Source of the DNA: JAZKFT01 sp965246935
Lineage (GTDB): Bacteria; Bacteroidota; Bacteroidia; Chitinophagales; Chitinophagaceae
Reading direction: 5' to 3'
Length of the DNA: 64,000 nt
Assembly: GCA_965246935.1 (NCBI GenBank)
Contig: CBDFGC010000014.1
Span: 1 to 64,000, forward strand
The notes beneath the pieces were generated by a model that saw nothing but the letters and a program-made list of their open reading frames with translations, searched no databases and was not told the origin of the DNA. How positions within the stretch are numbered: position 1 is the first letter of the stretch; each line of letters starts with the position of its first letter. The translations under genes and the position numbers were made by a program. Below are positions 27,055 through 35,875 of the stretch, one piece after another.

Positions 27055-27243
27055 TCAGGTTCTCATGTGTTCCAGTATCAGCTCATAGCTTTGTAAAGTT
27101 TGGAAACGTAAGCCTGCTAAGTATTTGTGATGTTCTATTGATTTAAGATTTTCGAGAGTTGTTTGCCGGATCACCTTCGTAAACGCTGCATTCTTTTTAA
27201 AATAATCCTCCTTTAATTTTTCCAGTTCTTGTGCGGTAAGCAT
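27055..27243 (-). CDS. Small unknown protein (62 aa)
   Basis: ATG at 27243; reads MLTAQELEKLKEDYFKKN, then TTLENLKSIEHHKYLAGL and ends LILEHMRT. Helical, charged, without signal or membrane segment. The composition is protein-like rather than a shadow, and nothing else occupies this strand. No family recognised. It lies among decayed mobile DNA, so it may be a fragment of a longer gene. Confidence 0.4.
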   Translation of the reverse strand: MLTAQELEKLKEDYFKKNAAFTKVIRQTTLENLKSIEHHKYLAGLRFQTLQSYELILEHMRT

Positions 27244-27360
27244 AGTAAGTTATAAGTGGTAAGTGATAATAGCCTTTTTGAATAACGGGCAGATATACGA
27301 GGCAGCGCCGAAAATTGTTTAAATTGGATATGTGTCCGGCAAAAAAATTATAACGGTCAT

Positions 27361-27870
27361 TCAAAAAAAAGTTCTTTTCGGAAAACTTTTTGGAAAACGC
27401 ATCATTATCAGCTCCTTAACTCCAAAAAAAGATTTTTTGGCTTGCAACACGGTATCATCGCCTTTAGGCATTTCGCTGTACTCATCATTTTCCATCCTGG
27501 GCACTGTGCCGCTGGCCTGCTCCGCCAGGGATTCCGCCAGCTTTGCCACATTCCATGCATTAGAGCCGGTAGCAAACAATGCCTTGAGTTTCTCATCCTG
27601 GCCATACGCATTGTACAGTGCCGGCCTACCCGGTAGCATGGTGTTCGATAGCGGATTGAGCTATTGTGACGGGAGTTATGGAACACCCTCCGTACATACC
27701 TTGTTTGCCACACAAGTGGCTACAGCATTGGGTTTGGGCTTACTGGTAATAAAAAAAATTGCCCCGGCAGTGGTCAGGGGCAGGGGAGTAGACCCTACGG
27801 GACAAATGTCGAACCATCCTGAGGAGGATTTAAAGCTTTTAGCAAGCATTGCAACGTAGAAATACATGAC
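27361..27870 (-). pseudogene. Unrecognised fragmented gene, minus strand
   Basis: From about 27660 down to 27361 the minus strand reads LSNTMLPGRPALYNAYGQD, LKALFATGSNAWNVAKLA, ESLAEQASGTVPRMENDE and QAKKSFFGVKELIMMRFP: protein-like, helical, with an ATG only at 27639 inside what looks like the middle of a protein. The stretch upstream (27676-27867) continues open in a shifted frame (ANKVCTEGVP then stop). I cannot name the family. The overlapping plus-strand frame (27332-27859) has a serine/leucine-rich shadow composition. Confidence 0.3.
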
Positions 27871-28536
27871 TTTTGGTGGGTTAAAGTTGTTAAAATATCA
27901 TTGCAAGACACTTTTAGTGAAGAAATACCCAGTTAGCCGATAAGATAATGATGTCCACTTCTAAAAGCAATACTGAAGCAGTGCTGAATACTGCGGTAAT
28001 TGCCAACCGGGAAGCAATTGTATTGACGGACGTACAGACTGCAGGAAGTTAAAAGACTCAGTAGACAAGTCCTTATGTGATGAAATGCATATACAGCTAC
28101 AAACACTAAAAGCAAGGCAGGCGAAGCAGCAGCTGTAATCCACAGTAGCTCTTTTGAAAACACTCTTCAACTTATAACAGCCGAACGGTTATGTAACAGG
28201 AGATTACGAGGGACGGATAAGTTTATGCCGGAGGCAGCCATTGCCTGAAACTAAAATAACCTGCTGCAATAGGGGCTGTAAACTTACCGGTAGAGGATAG
28301 GTATTAGCGATTATAATGTAACGCTCTTATCAACTTCGGGATGCTAATTCAATATTGACTATTTGTAAAGTCTTTTTTATTTTTATTATCCCATTATTAA
28401 GGGGTGCCTATAAGGAAGATGCCTGTTCTACAGTGTTTTAGTGAACAGTTGGTTTGCATAAAGCGAGCATCAATTTATAAATTTGAACTAATTACTTTTT
28501 GAAAATGTTCACAAGGAAGAAAAATTTTAAAGGCGA
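27871..28536. other. Gap upstream of the sensor kinase
   Basis: Nothing certain. A 34-codon plus-strand ORF at 27951-28055 region (MSTSKSNTEAVLNTAVIANR...) and short minus-strand frames have no recognisable features. The kinase promoter must lie in its last part, which is AT-rich (28320-28530). Confidence 0.35.
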
Positions 28537-31500
28537 ATGCAAATTATGACTTGTCTGAAGAAATGTGTTCTGTTTTTCCTTTTTCTTTCCTTACATAGCA
28601 TTTGCAATAGCCAGGCATACAAGTACCGCTTCCGTACCATCAACCTGCCGGAGGAGTTTAAAAACCAGTACATCAGCCTGGTAGATGAAGATGCCGCCGG
28701 TATGATTTGGTTTGTAACCACCAGCGGCCTGCACCGGTACGATGGTAATAAGGTGCTCACCTTCGATATGCAAAGTACACCGGCCCTGCCAGATGCAGAT
28801 ATTGGCTTTCTGCTTGCTGATAGCAGAAACCATGTTTGGCTTGGCATCCAGGGAAAACTGGTATGCTTCGATTTGCAGCAGTGGCGCATACGTGAGATTC
28901 CGTTTAAGCATTCCCCCGCTGTTTTGCAAGATTTTGCATTAAGTGCTATAGTTCAAGGTAGAGACGGCACCCTGTATGCAGCTTTCAATAACAACTTGTA
29001 CCGGGTTGTTCATGATAGCCTGGAATATATTACCCACATTAACAAGCAAGCGTCTGACACTGCTGGTAAGTTATACATCGCCAGAATCCAGGAGCCGCTG
29101 CCTGACCATCTGTTATTAACCACATCTTTTGGCAAACTTGTTTCTATACAGCACCGGCAAAACGCATATAGCCGGCCTGTTTATCTTGAGCTGCAACAAA
29201 CGTCTAAAGCTTCTATTCCCTTTTCAATGGGGAGCCCTTCCTACAAATACCTGCTTAATGTGTTGGGCAAAGGTCCTTACGACTTAGATATAAAACGAGG
29301 GTTGGCAACACCACTGATGGACCTAAAAGGCATACAAATAGTTCAAAGTAATGCCGAAATTGACGTTACTGACCTGGGAGAAGGTAGCCAGGCCATCATC
29401 TTTTACAAAAACTTTAAAGCCAAAGAAACAGGGTTGGTGATATATAATTCCAAAAATAATACGGTCGACGACCTGACAAGCGTTTACCCTTCCGGTTTTA
29501 AGTATAATATGTTGCGTCCTATTAGCTATAAGAACGGGCATATCCTGATACCCGTTAAAGGTGGAATTGCCACCGTTTCCCAAACCAGCAAGACGTTTGA
29601 TGTGTTTTACGCAAGCATGGAAAATGCAAATAGTCTCCGCTCTATTTATAAGGAGCCGGGTGGCCGCCTGTTGATTGGTTCATACCTATACCGTTTTGTT
29701 CAGTTTGATGAGGCTACCAGCACCAGCACCAGCCGCTCCGAAGGTGTGGTTACCTGCGTGTTGCCCTGGCAGAAGGATACATTGTTAGTAAGTCAGGACG
29801 GATTAAAATGGCACCTGCCTGCTACCAACCGGTCTGTTACTTTGTTTGGCTTTGCAAGTACGCTGGTAAACCCTTACGTTAATTGCCTTACCCGTGAAAA
29901 TGATACCAGTGTTTGGGTGGGTACCATTAGTGGCTTTCACCTGATAAACCCCTACACCCGCCGCATCTTACAAAGCAGTACCGCAGAGAGAGAGCAGCCA
30001 TCGAAGCAATCAGTGGTGTTCGATGTACTGAAAGTGGGCACATCCCGTTTCTTTGCTACCAGGAAAGGGCTTTTTAAGTATAATGTGCTTACAAAAAGCT
30101 GGACAAAACTGCTCACCTCAACAGCTGGAAATCTTGCTAATTCTTACTTTACCTGCCTGCGGCTGACCAATAACCAGGTATGGGTAGGAACGGTTGGAAA
30201 TGGTATGCTGGTACTGGATACTACAGGCAATCTGCTTCGTAAAATTACGACTGCCGAAGGCTTGGCAGGGAATATCATTTTTTCAAATCCTCTGTGCAAG
30301 GGGTATATGTTTGTGGGCACCCGTACAGGGTTGAGCATCATTAACCTGCAATCGGGCAAAATCAGCAATTACTCCTCTGAGTACTATTTGCCTGCCGACG
30401 AATTCAACCGATCCGCCTGGTATGTAAATGGCGATACCGTGTACATGGGTACCATCAACGGCTTTATACGCATTGATGTGGCCCGGCTGAAGCGACAGCA
30501 AACCGAAGCACCTCCCGGCATTTGTTTTTCAAGTTTGAGTTATAGTAATGGCCGTACCAGCCTGTCCGATTATACATTGCCTTATCGTAAAAACGTATCG
30601 CTGACTATACCGCCGGATGCCAGCAATTTTTCCATCGGCTTTGGCGCCATAAGCGAAATGGCAGCAGGGCTAAAGCTGTACTATCGCCTCAGTGCAGACG
30701 GCCCCTGGCAGGATATAGGCCAGCGGCGGGAAGTAACCTTTGTAAATGTAGCACCGGATAAGTACACCATGCAAATAGCTGCACGCATGCCCGATGGCCG
30801 CTGGATGGAGAACATACTTACCCTACCCATTACGGTACAGCCCCGTTTTTACCAGACCTGGTGGTTTAAACTTTTGCTTTTTGCAATTAGCCTGGGGCTG
30901 ATATGGCTGGGTATTAAATACCGGGAAAGAAACCTGCTAAAAGAACAAAAGTTACGCAGCCGCATTGCCGGCGACCTGCACGACGAAGTAGGCAGTGCCC
31001 TCACCCGTATTTACGTGCAGGCAGGCATGCTTACCACCGCCGATGGAAAAGCAACCGTATCTCCCACCGCAGCCCTGCAGCAGATTGCTTCCAGCAGCCA
31101 GGAGGCCCTTTCCAGCATGAGCGATATGGTATGGAGTATAGAGGCTAACCACGACAATGCCCCTGATATGGTGGATCGTATACGGGATTATATAGCCCGC
31201 CTGCAGGACGAACTGGATTGCCACTGCACCTTCCAGGTTTCGGGCAATTATGAACGGGTGCGGCTTTCGCAGGTGGTACGGCAAAACATACTGCTTATTT
31301 TTAAAGAAGCCATGAACAATGCCATCAAATATGGCAGTAATAAAACGGTATCCGTACACTTACTATTGAATGAAAATATATTGCAACTGGAGGTGACGAA
31401 TAAAATGCCAACTAATGGCGTAGCCGAAACGACCGTGCAGGGTGGCCACGGTATGAAAAGCATGCGGTTAAGAGCGGATACGATAAAAGCGAAACTCACT

Positions 31501-31554
31501 GTCAAACATATCGGCGACAAATTTATGTTGCAATTGCAGGGAAAGCCTTTTTGA
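28537..31554 (+). CDS. Two-component propeller sensor histidine kinase (HisKA_3 type)
   Basis: 1005 residues. Signal peptide (CVLFFLFLSLHSICNSQ), then periplasmic Reg_prop propeller repeats (LVDEDAAGMIWFVTTSGLHR; GFLLADSRNHVWLGIQGK; TNNQVWVGTVGNGMLVLD), a Y_Y_Y domain (about 660-760), one membrane span (WWFKLLLFAISLGLIWLGI), and a cytoplasmic HisKA_3 domain with His815 in IAGDLHDEVGSALTRI plus a HATPase (KEAMNNAIKYGSN; GGHGMKSM). It should sense an extracellular ligand, often a polysaccharide fragment in this phylum, and phosphorylate a LuxR-type regulator. The likely partner is at 33913, separated by a lipoprotein gene and repeats. Unlike HTCS proteins it has no fused receiver or AraC domain. 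Confidence 0.92.
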   Translation: MQIMTCLKKCVLFFLFLSLHSICNSQAYKYRFRTINLPEEFKNQYISLVDEDAAGMIWFVTTSGLHRYDGNKVLTFDMQSTPALPDADIGFLLADSRNHVWLGIQGKLVCFDLQQWRIREIPFKHSPAVLQDFALSAIVQGRDGTLYAAFNNNLYRVVHDSLEYITHINKQASDTAGKLYIARIQEPLPDHLLLTTSFGKLVSIQHRQNAYSRPVYLELQQTSKASIPFSMGSPSYKYLLNVLGKGPYDLDIKRGLATPLMDLKGIQIVQSNAEIDVTDLGEGSQAIIFYKNFKAKETGLVIYNSKNNTVDDLTSVYPSGFKYNMLRPISYKNGHILIPVKGGIATVSQTSKTFDVFYASMENANSLRSIYKEPGGRLLIGSYLYRFVQFDEATSTSTSRSEGVVTCVLPWQKDTLLVSQDGLKWHLPATNRSVTLFGFASTLVNPYVNCLTRENDTSVWVGTISGFHLINPYTRRILQSSTAEREQPSKQSVVFDVLKVGTSRFFATRKGLFKYNVLTKSWTKLLTSTAGNLANSYFTCLRLTNNQVWVGTVGNGMLVLDTTGNLLRKITTAEGLAGNIIFSNPLCKGYMFVGTRTGLSIINLQSGKISNYSSEYYLPADEFNRSAWYVNGDTVYMGTINGFIRIDVARLKRQQTEAPPGICFSSLSYSNGRTSLSDYTLPYRKNVSLTIPPDASNFSIGFGAISEMAAGLKLYYRLSADGPWQDIGQRREVTFVNVAPDKYTMQIAARMPDGRWMENILTLPITVQPRFYQTWWFKLLLFAISLGLIWLGIKYRERNLLKEQKLRSRIAGDLHDEVGSALTRIYVQAGMLTTADGKATVSPTAALQQIASSSQEALSSMSDMVWSIEANHDNAPDMVDRIRDYIARLQDELDCHCTFQVSGNYERVRLSQVVRQNILLIFKEAMNNAIKYGSNKTVSVHLLLNENILQLEVTNKMPTNGVAETTVQGGHGMKSMRLRADTIKAKLTVKHIGDKFMLQLQGKPF

Positions 31555-32142
31555 ATAGAGGGTTATATTACAAAACAGTTAAGCGGATGAATACCATTTG
31601 GGGTATCCCATTGCGCCCAGGACGTTTCAAAACAGTGGCTGTTGCAGCAGGCAGCGCAAAGGGCCGGGCTATCTCTCCAAGTCCGCACCCCGCCGCACCC
31701 AACATTTTAAGTATTCACTACGGCTATTAATCTTTCATCATTTTGGCGGGGTTTACGGGCTTTCCGTTCTATCCCTTACCCTTCCAAGTTCTATTATTAA
31801 TACCTATTCCAGTATTCACTAATTTGCTGGCTCGGTTTATGATGCCTGCCGCTGCTGCCCTGGGTTCGTGTCTCCACGAACCGGAATGTTTGGGCTGTTT
31901 TCACTATCAATTCAGTCATGCAACGTACCGTAAAGCCGGTTCGTGGGGGCACGAACCGGGGCGAAGGAGGGAGACACAAACCAAGTCAGCTAAGCGCTTC
32001 TACCATCAAAATATTGCCTAATTCGTACAAGAGTATCACATTTTCATTCCTACGGCAATTGATGGTATTCCCGTACGGATTTTGTTTACTGCATGTAATT
32101 ATTATTATTAATAACCTATTCTCATCTAAAAATTACAAAATC
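31555..32142. other. Gap with palindromic module, upstream of spondin lipoprotein
   Basis: Contains the repeat module listed at 31855-31974; otherwise non-coding. The open frame through the repeat (from 31918) is a read-through of repeat DNA and not a real N-terminus. Confidence 0.5.
31855..31974. repeat. Bimodular palindromic repeat, copy 1
   Basis: Two 20-bp palindromes, GGTTCGTG-TCTC-CACGAACC (31863-31882) and GGTTCGTG-GGGG-CACGAACC (31939-31958), separated by a spacer that is conserved in copy 2 (GGGCTGTTTTCA, ATGCAACG, AAAGCC). Copy 2 at 33667-33786 is in the same orientation; most positions match by eye. Confidence 0.8.
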
Positions 32143-33486
32143 GTGAAAAGAGTAACTGCGGTATTTACCTGCGTTGTCTTCATTTTTGCTTCCTGCAAAA
32201 AAGATAAGACTGACACCAGGGCTACCGGAAATTTTAAAGTCACAATAGAAAATGTATCGGTACCTAAAAGCTTTATGAGTTCAGGTGTATTTAATACGCC
32301 GGTTGGTGCGGCCGCTGCAGGGCCAATAAAGCCCGGTGACAAGTATGAATTCAATGTGACTGCTGGTAAAAGTCAGCGGCTTTCTTTTGCCACAATGCTG
32401 GCAGCTACCAATGACCTGTTTTTTGCCCCCGACGAAAACGGGATTGCACTGTATGACAACAGCGGCAACCCGCTGAATGCCGATATTACCAGCAAGGTTT
32501 ATCTATGGGATGCAGGTACAGAAGTAAATGAAGAGCCTGCTGTAGGCCCCAATACGGTAACCAACCAGCCGGCGCCTAACACCGGCCCTGCTGAAAATGG
32601 AGTTGTCAGAAAAATTGCACTGGTGAATGATGGTTACACTTACCCCACAGTATCACAGGTAATAAAAGTGTCGGTTGCTTATATAAGCGGTCAGCAGTTT
32701 AAAATTACGATTCTGAACGTTTCTACCAACACTACGCTTCAGACCAGCCAGGGGCCGAAACCAGCACCTGCGTCTCCGGGTGCATGGGTCATTTTTACGG
32801 GTACATCGCCATTGTTTACGCCTGGTGTCAAGGACCGTGGGCAAGGCTTAGAGGCGATTGCTGAAGATGGTAATGCCACTGTATTAGGCACGTATGTAAG
32901 TGCCAATAGCGGGCTTGTATGGCCGATATCTCCAGGCGGTTGGGCATTGCACAAAAATGGCGAAAAACCAATTTTTACCGATAACATGAAAGACTATGGC
33001 GAAGGGGTAGAAAACATAGCGGAAGACGGAAGTGCTGATAAACTCGGGGCTTCGCTTGCTGCTAAGACGGCACTGCTGGCTAAAGGTATTTTAAGCATTC
33101 CGGTTGGTGCATCTGCTGCCGGGCCTATTAAGCCAGGTGACAAATATGAATTCTCCTTTACCGCTTCTGATGGTGATCAGCTATCATTTGCCAATATGCT
33201 TGCCGCTACAAATGACGTTTTCATCGGACCAGGCGACCAGGGCATTTCATTATTTAGTAATGGAATGGCCGTGACGGGTGATGTTACCAGTCAGATTAAA
33301 TTCTGGGATGCCGGCACAGAAGTGAATGAGGCGCCATTTTATGGCCCTAATACCGTTACGAACCAGGCTGGTCCTAATACAGGTGTTACTCAAAATGGCT
33401 TGGTAAAAGAACTAAGTACGGTCAATGATGGTTATACCTATCCCGCCGTAAACAGTGTTATTAAGGTGACCATCACGAAAAATTAG
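32143..33486 (+). CDS. Lipoprotein with two spondin-N-like domains
   Basis: 447 residues from GTG 32143, giving a lipobox (VTAVFTCVVFIFASCKK). Two homologous halves are visible: half 1 FKVTIENVSVPKSF, PIKPGDKYEFNVTAG, LSFATMLAATNDLFFAPD, VYLWDAGTEVNEEPAVGP; half 2 PIKPGDKYEFSFTAS, LSFANMLAATNDVFIGPG, IKFWDAGTEVNEAPFYGP. These are the Spondin_N hallmarks (ATND.F..P, WDAGTE.NE). Between them lies a TP.V.D.GQGLEAIAEDG / DYGEGVENIAEDG segment, part of the first domain's C-terminal region plus a diverged repeat. Probably surface exposed. It lies between a sensor kinase and its likely response regulator and is flanked by direct repeats, so it may be an insertion. Confidence 0.85.
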   Translation: MKRVTAVFTCVVFIFASCKKDKTDTRATGNFKVTIENVSVPKSFMSSGVFNTPVGAAAAGPIKPGDKYEFNVTAGKSQRLSFATMLAATNDLFFAPDENGIALYDNSGNPLNADITSKVYLWDAGTEVNEEPAVGPNTVTNQPAPNTGPAENGVVRKIALVNDGYTYPTVSQVIKVSVAYISGQQFKITILNVSTNTTLQTSQGPKPAPASPGAWVIFTGTSPLFTPGVKDRGQGLEAIAEDGNATVLGTYVSANSGLVWPISPGGWALHKNGEKPIFTDNMKDYGEGVENIAEDGSADKLGASLAAKTALLAKGILSIPVGASAAGPIKPGDKYEFSFTASDGDQLSFANMLAATNDVFIGPGDQGISLFSNGMAVTGDVTSQIKFWDAGTEVNEAPFYGPNTVTNQAGPNTGVTQNGLVKELSTVNDGYTYPAVNSVIKVTITKN

Positions 33487-33543
33487 AAGTGGGATTTTAT
33501 GGTGTAATCAATCACTTTTAATTGAATTACATATTAATAAAAG

Positions 33544-33578
33544 CAATACGTCTTCCAATTGGAGGACGTATTGTTTTT
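33544..33578 (+). terminator. Rho-independent terminator after spondin lipoprotein
   Basis: Hairpin AATACGTCTTCCAATTGGAGG continuing ACGTATT, stem of about 12 bp with one G-T pair, followed by GTTTTT. It lies 60 bp after the lipoprotein stop. Confidence 0.85.
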
Positions 33579-33666
33579 AAACAGTAATACATTCACCAGC
33601 TTGCTGTTTACGATAAACTAAAAATCTTTGCTGACCCGGTTCGTGTGCCATCCGCCTGGGCTTTGT

Positions 33667-33786
33667 TGCCTCGGTTCGTGCCCCCACGAACCCAAATATT
33701 CGGGCTGTTTTCATTACAAATTCAGCTATGCAACGCACCGCAAAGCCGGTTCGTGGGGACACGAACCGGGTCGGAAGAGGAGTACA
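33667..33786. repeat. Bimodular palindromic repeat, copy 2
   Basis: Palindromes GGTTCGTG-CCCC-CACGAACC (33673-33692) and GGTTCGTG-GGGA-CACGAACC (33749-33768) with the same spacer as copy 1 at 31855. A degenerate third half (GGTTCGTG at 33638) precedes it. The two copies bracket the spondin lipoprotein gene in direct orientation. Confidence 0.8.
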
Positions 33787-33860
33787 AAACACATCAAACT
33801 ACCCCGCTTATCACGGTTTTCCTGCCAACTGCTCTCTGCTTTCTGCTCTGCTTATCTTAC

Positions 33861-33883
33861 TACCCCCAAGGAGGTATAGGAAA
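33861..33883. promoter_or_regulatory. 23-bp repeat, candidate operator, copy 1
   Basis: TACCCCCAAGGAGGTATAGG plus AAA, identical to 35706-35728. The core ATACC(T/C)CC-AA-GGAGGTAT is an imperfect palindrome (fits copy 2 with one mismatch; copy 1 has C for the first A). It ends 30 bp before the LuxR-type regulator ATG. A binding site for that regulator is a reasonable guess, not shown. Confidence 0.4.
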
Positions 33884-33912
33884 GAAGGCAACAAACCACA
33901 TCTTTGCAGCTT

Positions 33913-34533
33913 ATGATACGCCTTGGCATTATTGAGGACGATACGATGATCCGCACTTCGCTGTGCCGCTACTTTAGCGACGAGCCGGGCTTTGAATGCC
34001 TGCTGGATGCTGATTCCGTAGAAAGCTTTTTTGAGCAGTGGCACGCCAATTTATTTTTCGACATTATTCTTTCCGACATCGGCCTCCCCGGCGAATCGGG
34101 CATACAGGGCATTGGCCGCATCCGCAAAAAAGCGCCCAAGTGCAACGTAATGATGCTGACAGTGTATAGTGACAGTAACCGCATTTTCCAGGCCCTGTGC
34201 GCCGGCGCCACAGGCTACCTGCTAAAGCAAACGCCTTTTCCAAAAATAAAAGAAGCCATTATTGCATTGGGCGAAGGCGGCTCCCCTATGAGCCCCGGTA
34301 TAGCCCGTAAAGTGGTAGAATATTTTAATCCCCGGAGTAAAGAAAACGGCCTGGAAAAATTAACCGACCGGGAAGCCCAGGTGGTGCAGGCTATCGGCGA
34401 AGGCCTGACCAACAAGGAAGTGGCTATACGCATGGATATTGCCGTTCAAACGGTAAAGGTGCATATCAAAAATATCTACCAGAAACTGGAGGTAAACAGC
34501 CGCCATGCCATTATTAAAGGGAATTACCGGTAA
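33913..34533 (+). CDS. LuxR/NarL-type response regulator
   Basis: 206 residues from ATG 33913 (a TTG at 33904 adds three residues). Receiver domain: LGIIEDDTMIR, phospho-acceptor Asp55 (IILSDIGLPGESG), T in MMLTVYSD, Lys in YLLKQTPFPKIKEAI. C-terminal LuxR helix-turn-helix: LEKLTDREAQVVQAIGEGL, TNKEVAIRM and VQTVKVHIKNIYQKLEV. The likely input is the HisKA_3 kinase at 28537, since this kinase class pairs with NarL-type regulators and none other is nearby. Targets may include genes carrying the 23-bp repeat. Confidence 0.92.
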   Translation: MIRLGIIEDDTMIRTSLCRYFSDEPGFECLLDADSVESFFEQWHANLFFDIILSDIGLPGESGIQGIGRIRKKAPKCNVMMLTVYSDSNRIFQALCAGATGYLLKQTPFPKIKEAIIALGEGGSPMSPGIARKVVEYFNPRSKENGLEKLTDREAQVVQAIGEGLTNKEVAIRMDIAVQTVKVHIKNIYQKLEVNSRHAIIKGNYR

Positions 34534-34818
34534 GAGGGAGTTTAAAGTTTAAAGTTCAAGGTGTAAAGTTCTGAATGTTGAGCAGGGCTGCCCGATTGGT
34601 CACTTGATTTATTATTTATTCGTCCGCCTTGAATGTTGCATTACAAAATTCAGGTTGCCAACGGTTCGTCATTAAATCCGTAGGGGTACCCTGATGCACA
34701 ATTTTGGTTTCACAAATTGGGTTTGACATTCATTCGGCCCGATTAGGGTACCTACAAGGGGCACCGCTACGAAATCCTGTCCAGTTTTGTAGCTACATAA
34801 ACCTGGGGCAGCAGAAAA
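34534..34818. other. Gap with short repeats
   Basis: Starts with AGTTTAAAGTTTAAAGTTC-type tandem repeats (34549-34571). AGGGGTACCCT (34683-34693) and AGGGTACCTAC (34746-34756) are related palindromic motifs on either side of an open 50-bp stretch. No gene seen. Confidence 0.4.
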
Positions 34819-35154
34819 TTAAGCAACTGCAAAACCGGTATAAGGCCGCTTGGCCGGGGCATGAAAAGCTAAAACAATATCATTGTGAGGTATTCCGGCT
34901 TCGGCAAAAACATCAGCAAAACCCTCATCCGTACCGTCGTATTCCACATATACTTTTTCATTCTTTATACAGACGTGTAAAATACAACCATAGCTGCGGC
35001 TGCTATCCTTCCACGCATTATGATAAATGAGATAATTCATTTGAATAGAGTCGTGTACCAGATACACTTCTTCCTCCAAATTAGCCTGCATAGCGGCAAT
35101 GTAATCACTTATAATCGCCTTGATAATTTGCTGGTAACGGGCTATTTTTTCCAT
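34819..35154 (-). CDS. xisI: XisI-like protein
   Basis: 111 residues matching the XisI family in length and order: a helical start (KIARYQQIIKAIISDYIA), then EVYLVHDSIQMNYLIYHNAW, YGCILHVCIKNEKVYVEYDG and the C-terminal FAEAGIPHNDIVLAFHAP. XisI was named in heterocystous cyanobacteria, where it helps control excision of the fdxN element; its role in other phyla is unknown. The ATG overlaps the end of the repaired XisH frame, so the two genes are translationally coupled, as is usual for this pair. Symbol by family resemblance. Confidence 0.88.
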   Translation of the reverse strand: MEKIARYQQIIKAIISDYIAAMQANLEEEVYLVHDSIQMNYLIYHNAWKDSSRSYGCILHVCIKNEKVYVEYDGTDEGFADVFAEAGIPHNDIVLAFHAPAKRPYTGFAVA

Positions 35155-35209
35155 GCGTGAATGATGGGTTTCTTAATATCAAAAATAATCAGTTTCACAT
35201 GATGGCGGT

Positions 35210-35560
35210 CTAAAACGTCTGGATGACAGGTTCCCGTATTAAATCTTCATAAGCATCCTTCGGTATGGCCAAAAATGGAATACGGGATGGTTCCTGTTCT
35301 TCCAATAAAAGTGCATAAAAATCATACTGTCCAACAGAATGGTGCAGTTCATTTATATTGGAAGAGGTAATAAAGCTTTTAATTTCAACCAATATCTTCT
35401 CCGTATTTTTTTGAGCGGTAATAAATTTTTCAGCAGCAAAATCGGCAGCTACTTTTTTCCTGCCAATTCCAACAGATAAAAAATAAGGGTCGTGTGTAAT
35501 GGACCAGCCTTCATTTTCTAAAGCCTGTTTCACCAGGTCATGATATATATCTTTTGCCAT
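35210..35560 (-). CDS. xisH: XisH-like protein, C-terminus frameshifted
   Basis: ATG at 35560 gives MAKDIYHDLVKQALENEGWS, the standard XisH start; the open frame upstream is not coding. Later motifs are ADFAAEKFITAQKNTEKILV then EIKSFITSSNINELHHSVGQ (a restriction-endonuclease-like E.K region) and FLAIPKDAYEDLI. The frame ends early at 35210 after REPVIQTF. In the next frame the family C-terminus follows (LDRHHVKLIIFDIKKPII then HAWKK, stop at 35142-35144); adding one T to the short T run at the junction restores it. The restored gene is 139 residues and overlaps the XisI start. The truncated form loses about 26 residues. Confidence 0.85.
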   Translation of the reverse strand: MAKDIYHDLVKQALENEGWSITHDPYFLSVGIGRKKVAADFAAEKFITAQKNTEKILVEIKSFITSSNINELHHSVGQYDFYALLLEEQEPSRIPFLAIPKDAYEDLIREPVIQTF

Positions 35561-35705
35561 GTAATTTTTTGATACAAACAGGGTTGTAAGTAAAGATAAC
35601 AAGAGGATTCTTATAAAATAAAACCAGGACAGTAAATGCAAGATGCTGATGTTCTTTAACAAGTGAACTTGTGAACATGTAAACAAGTAAACTTTTTACC
35701 TCCCA

Positions 35706-35728
35706 TACCCCCAAGGAGGTATAGGAAA
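35706..35728. promoter_or_regulatory. 23-bp repeat, candidate operator, copy 2
   Basis: Identical to 33861-33883. Here it is preceded by TACCTCC (35697-35703), which pairs with GGAGGTA inside the repeat. It lies 148 bp before the ATG of the 1889-residue surface protein gene. Confidence 0.4.
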
Positions 35729-35875
35729 CCCTTAACAGCACCCCTTTCTTTACATCTCTATACATTAATAGCATAGCTGCTGAAAAGCAGGCCAATACCG
35801 GGCAACGAAAGTGCCCCTGGCATTGCTATATCTTCTACGAAGCACCATTATTTTTTATTAAAAAAGTGTATCTAA

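Noticed and set aside
27332..27859. 175-aa plus-strand frame
   Set aside because: S/L/A-rich shadow of the more protein-like minus-strand frames; no signal or motif.
31918..32142. N-terminal extension of the spondin lipoprotein
   Set aside because: Translates the palindromic repeat and AT-rich leader; the lipoprotein signal begins at the GTG at 32143.
31855..33786. CRISPR array
   Set aside because: Palindromic repeats occur as two copies of a two-unit module, with conserved rather than variable spacers and no cas genes.
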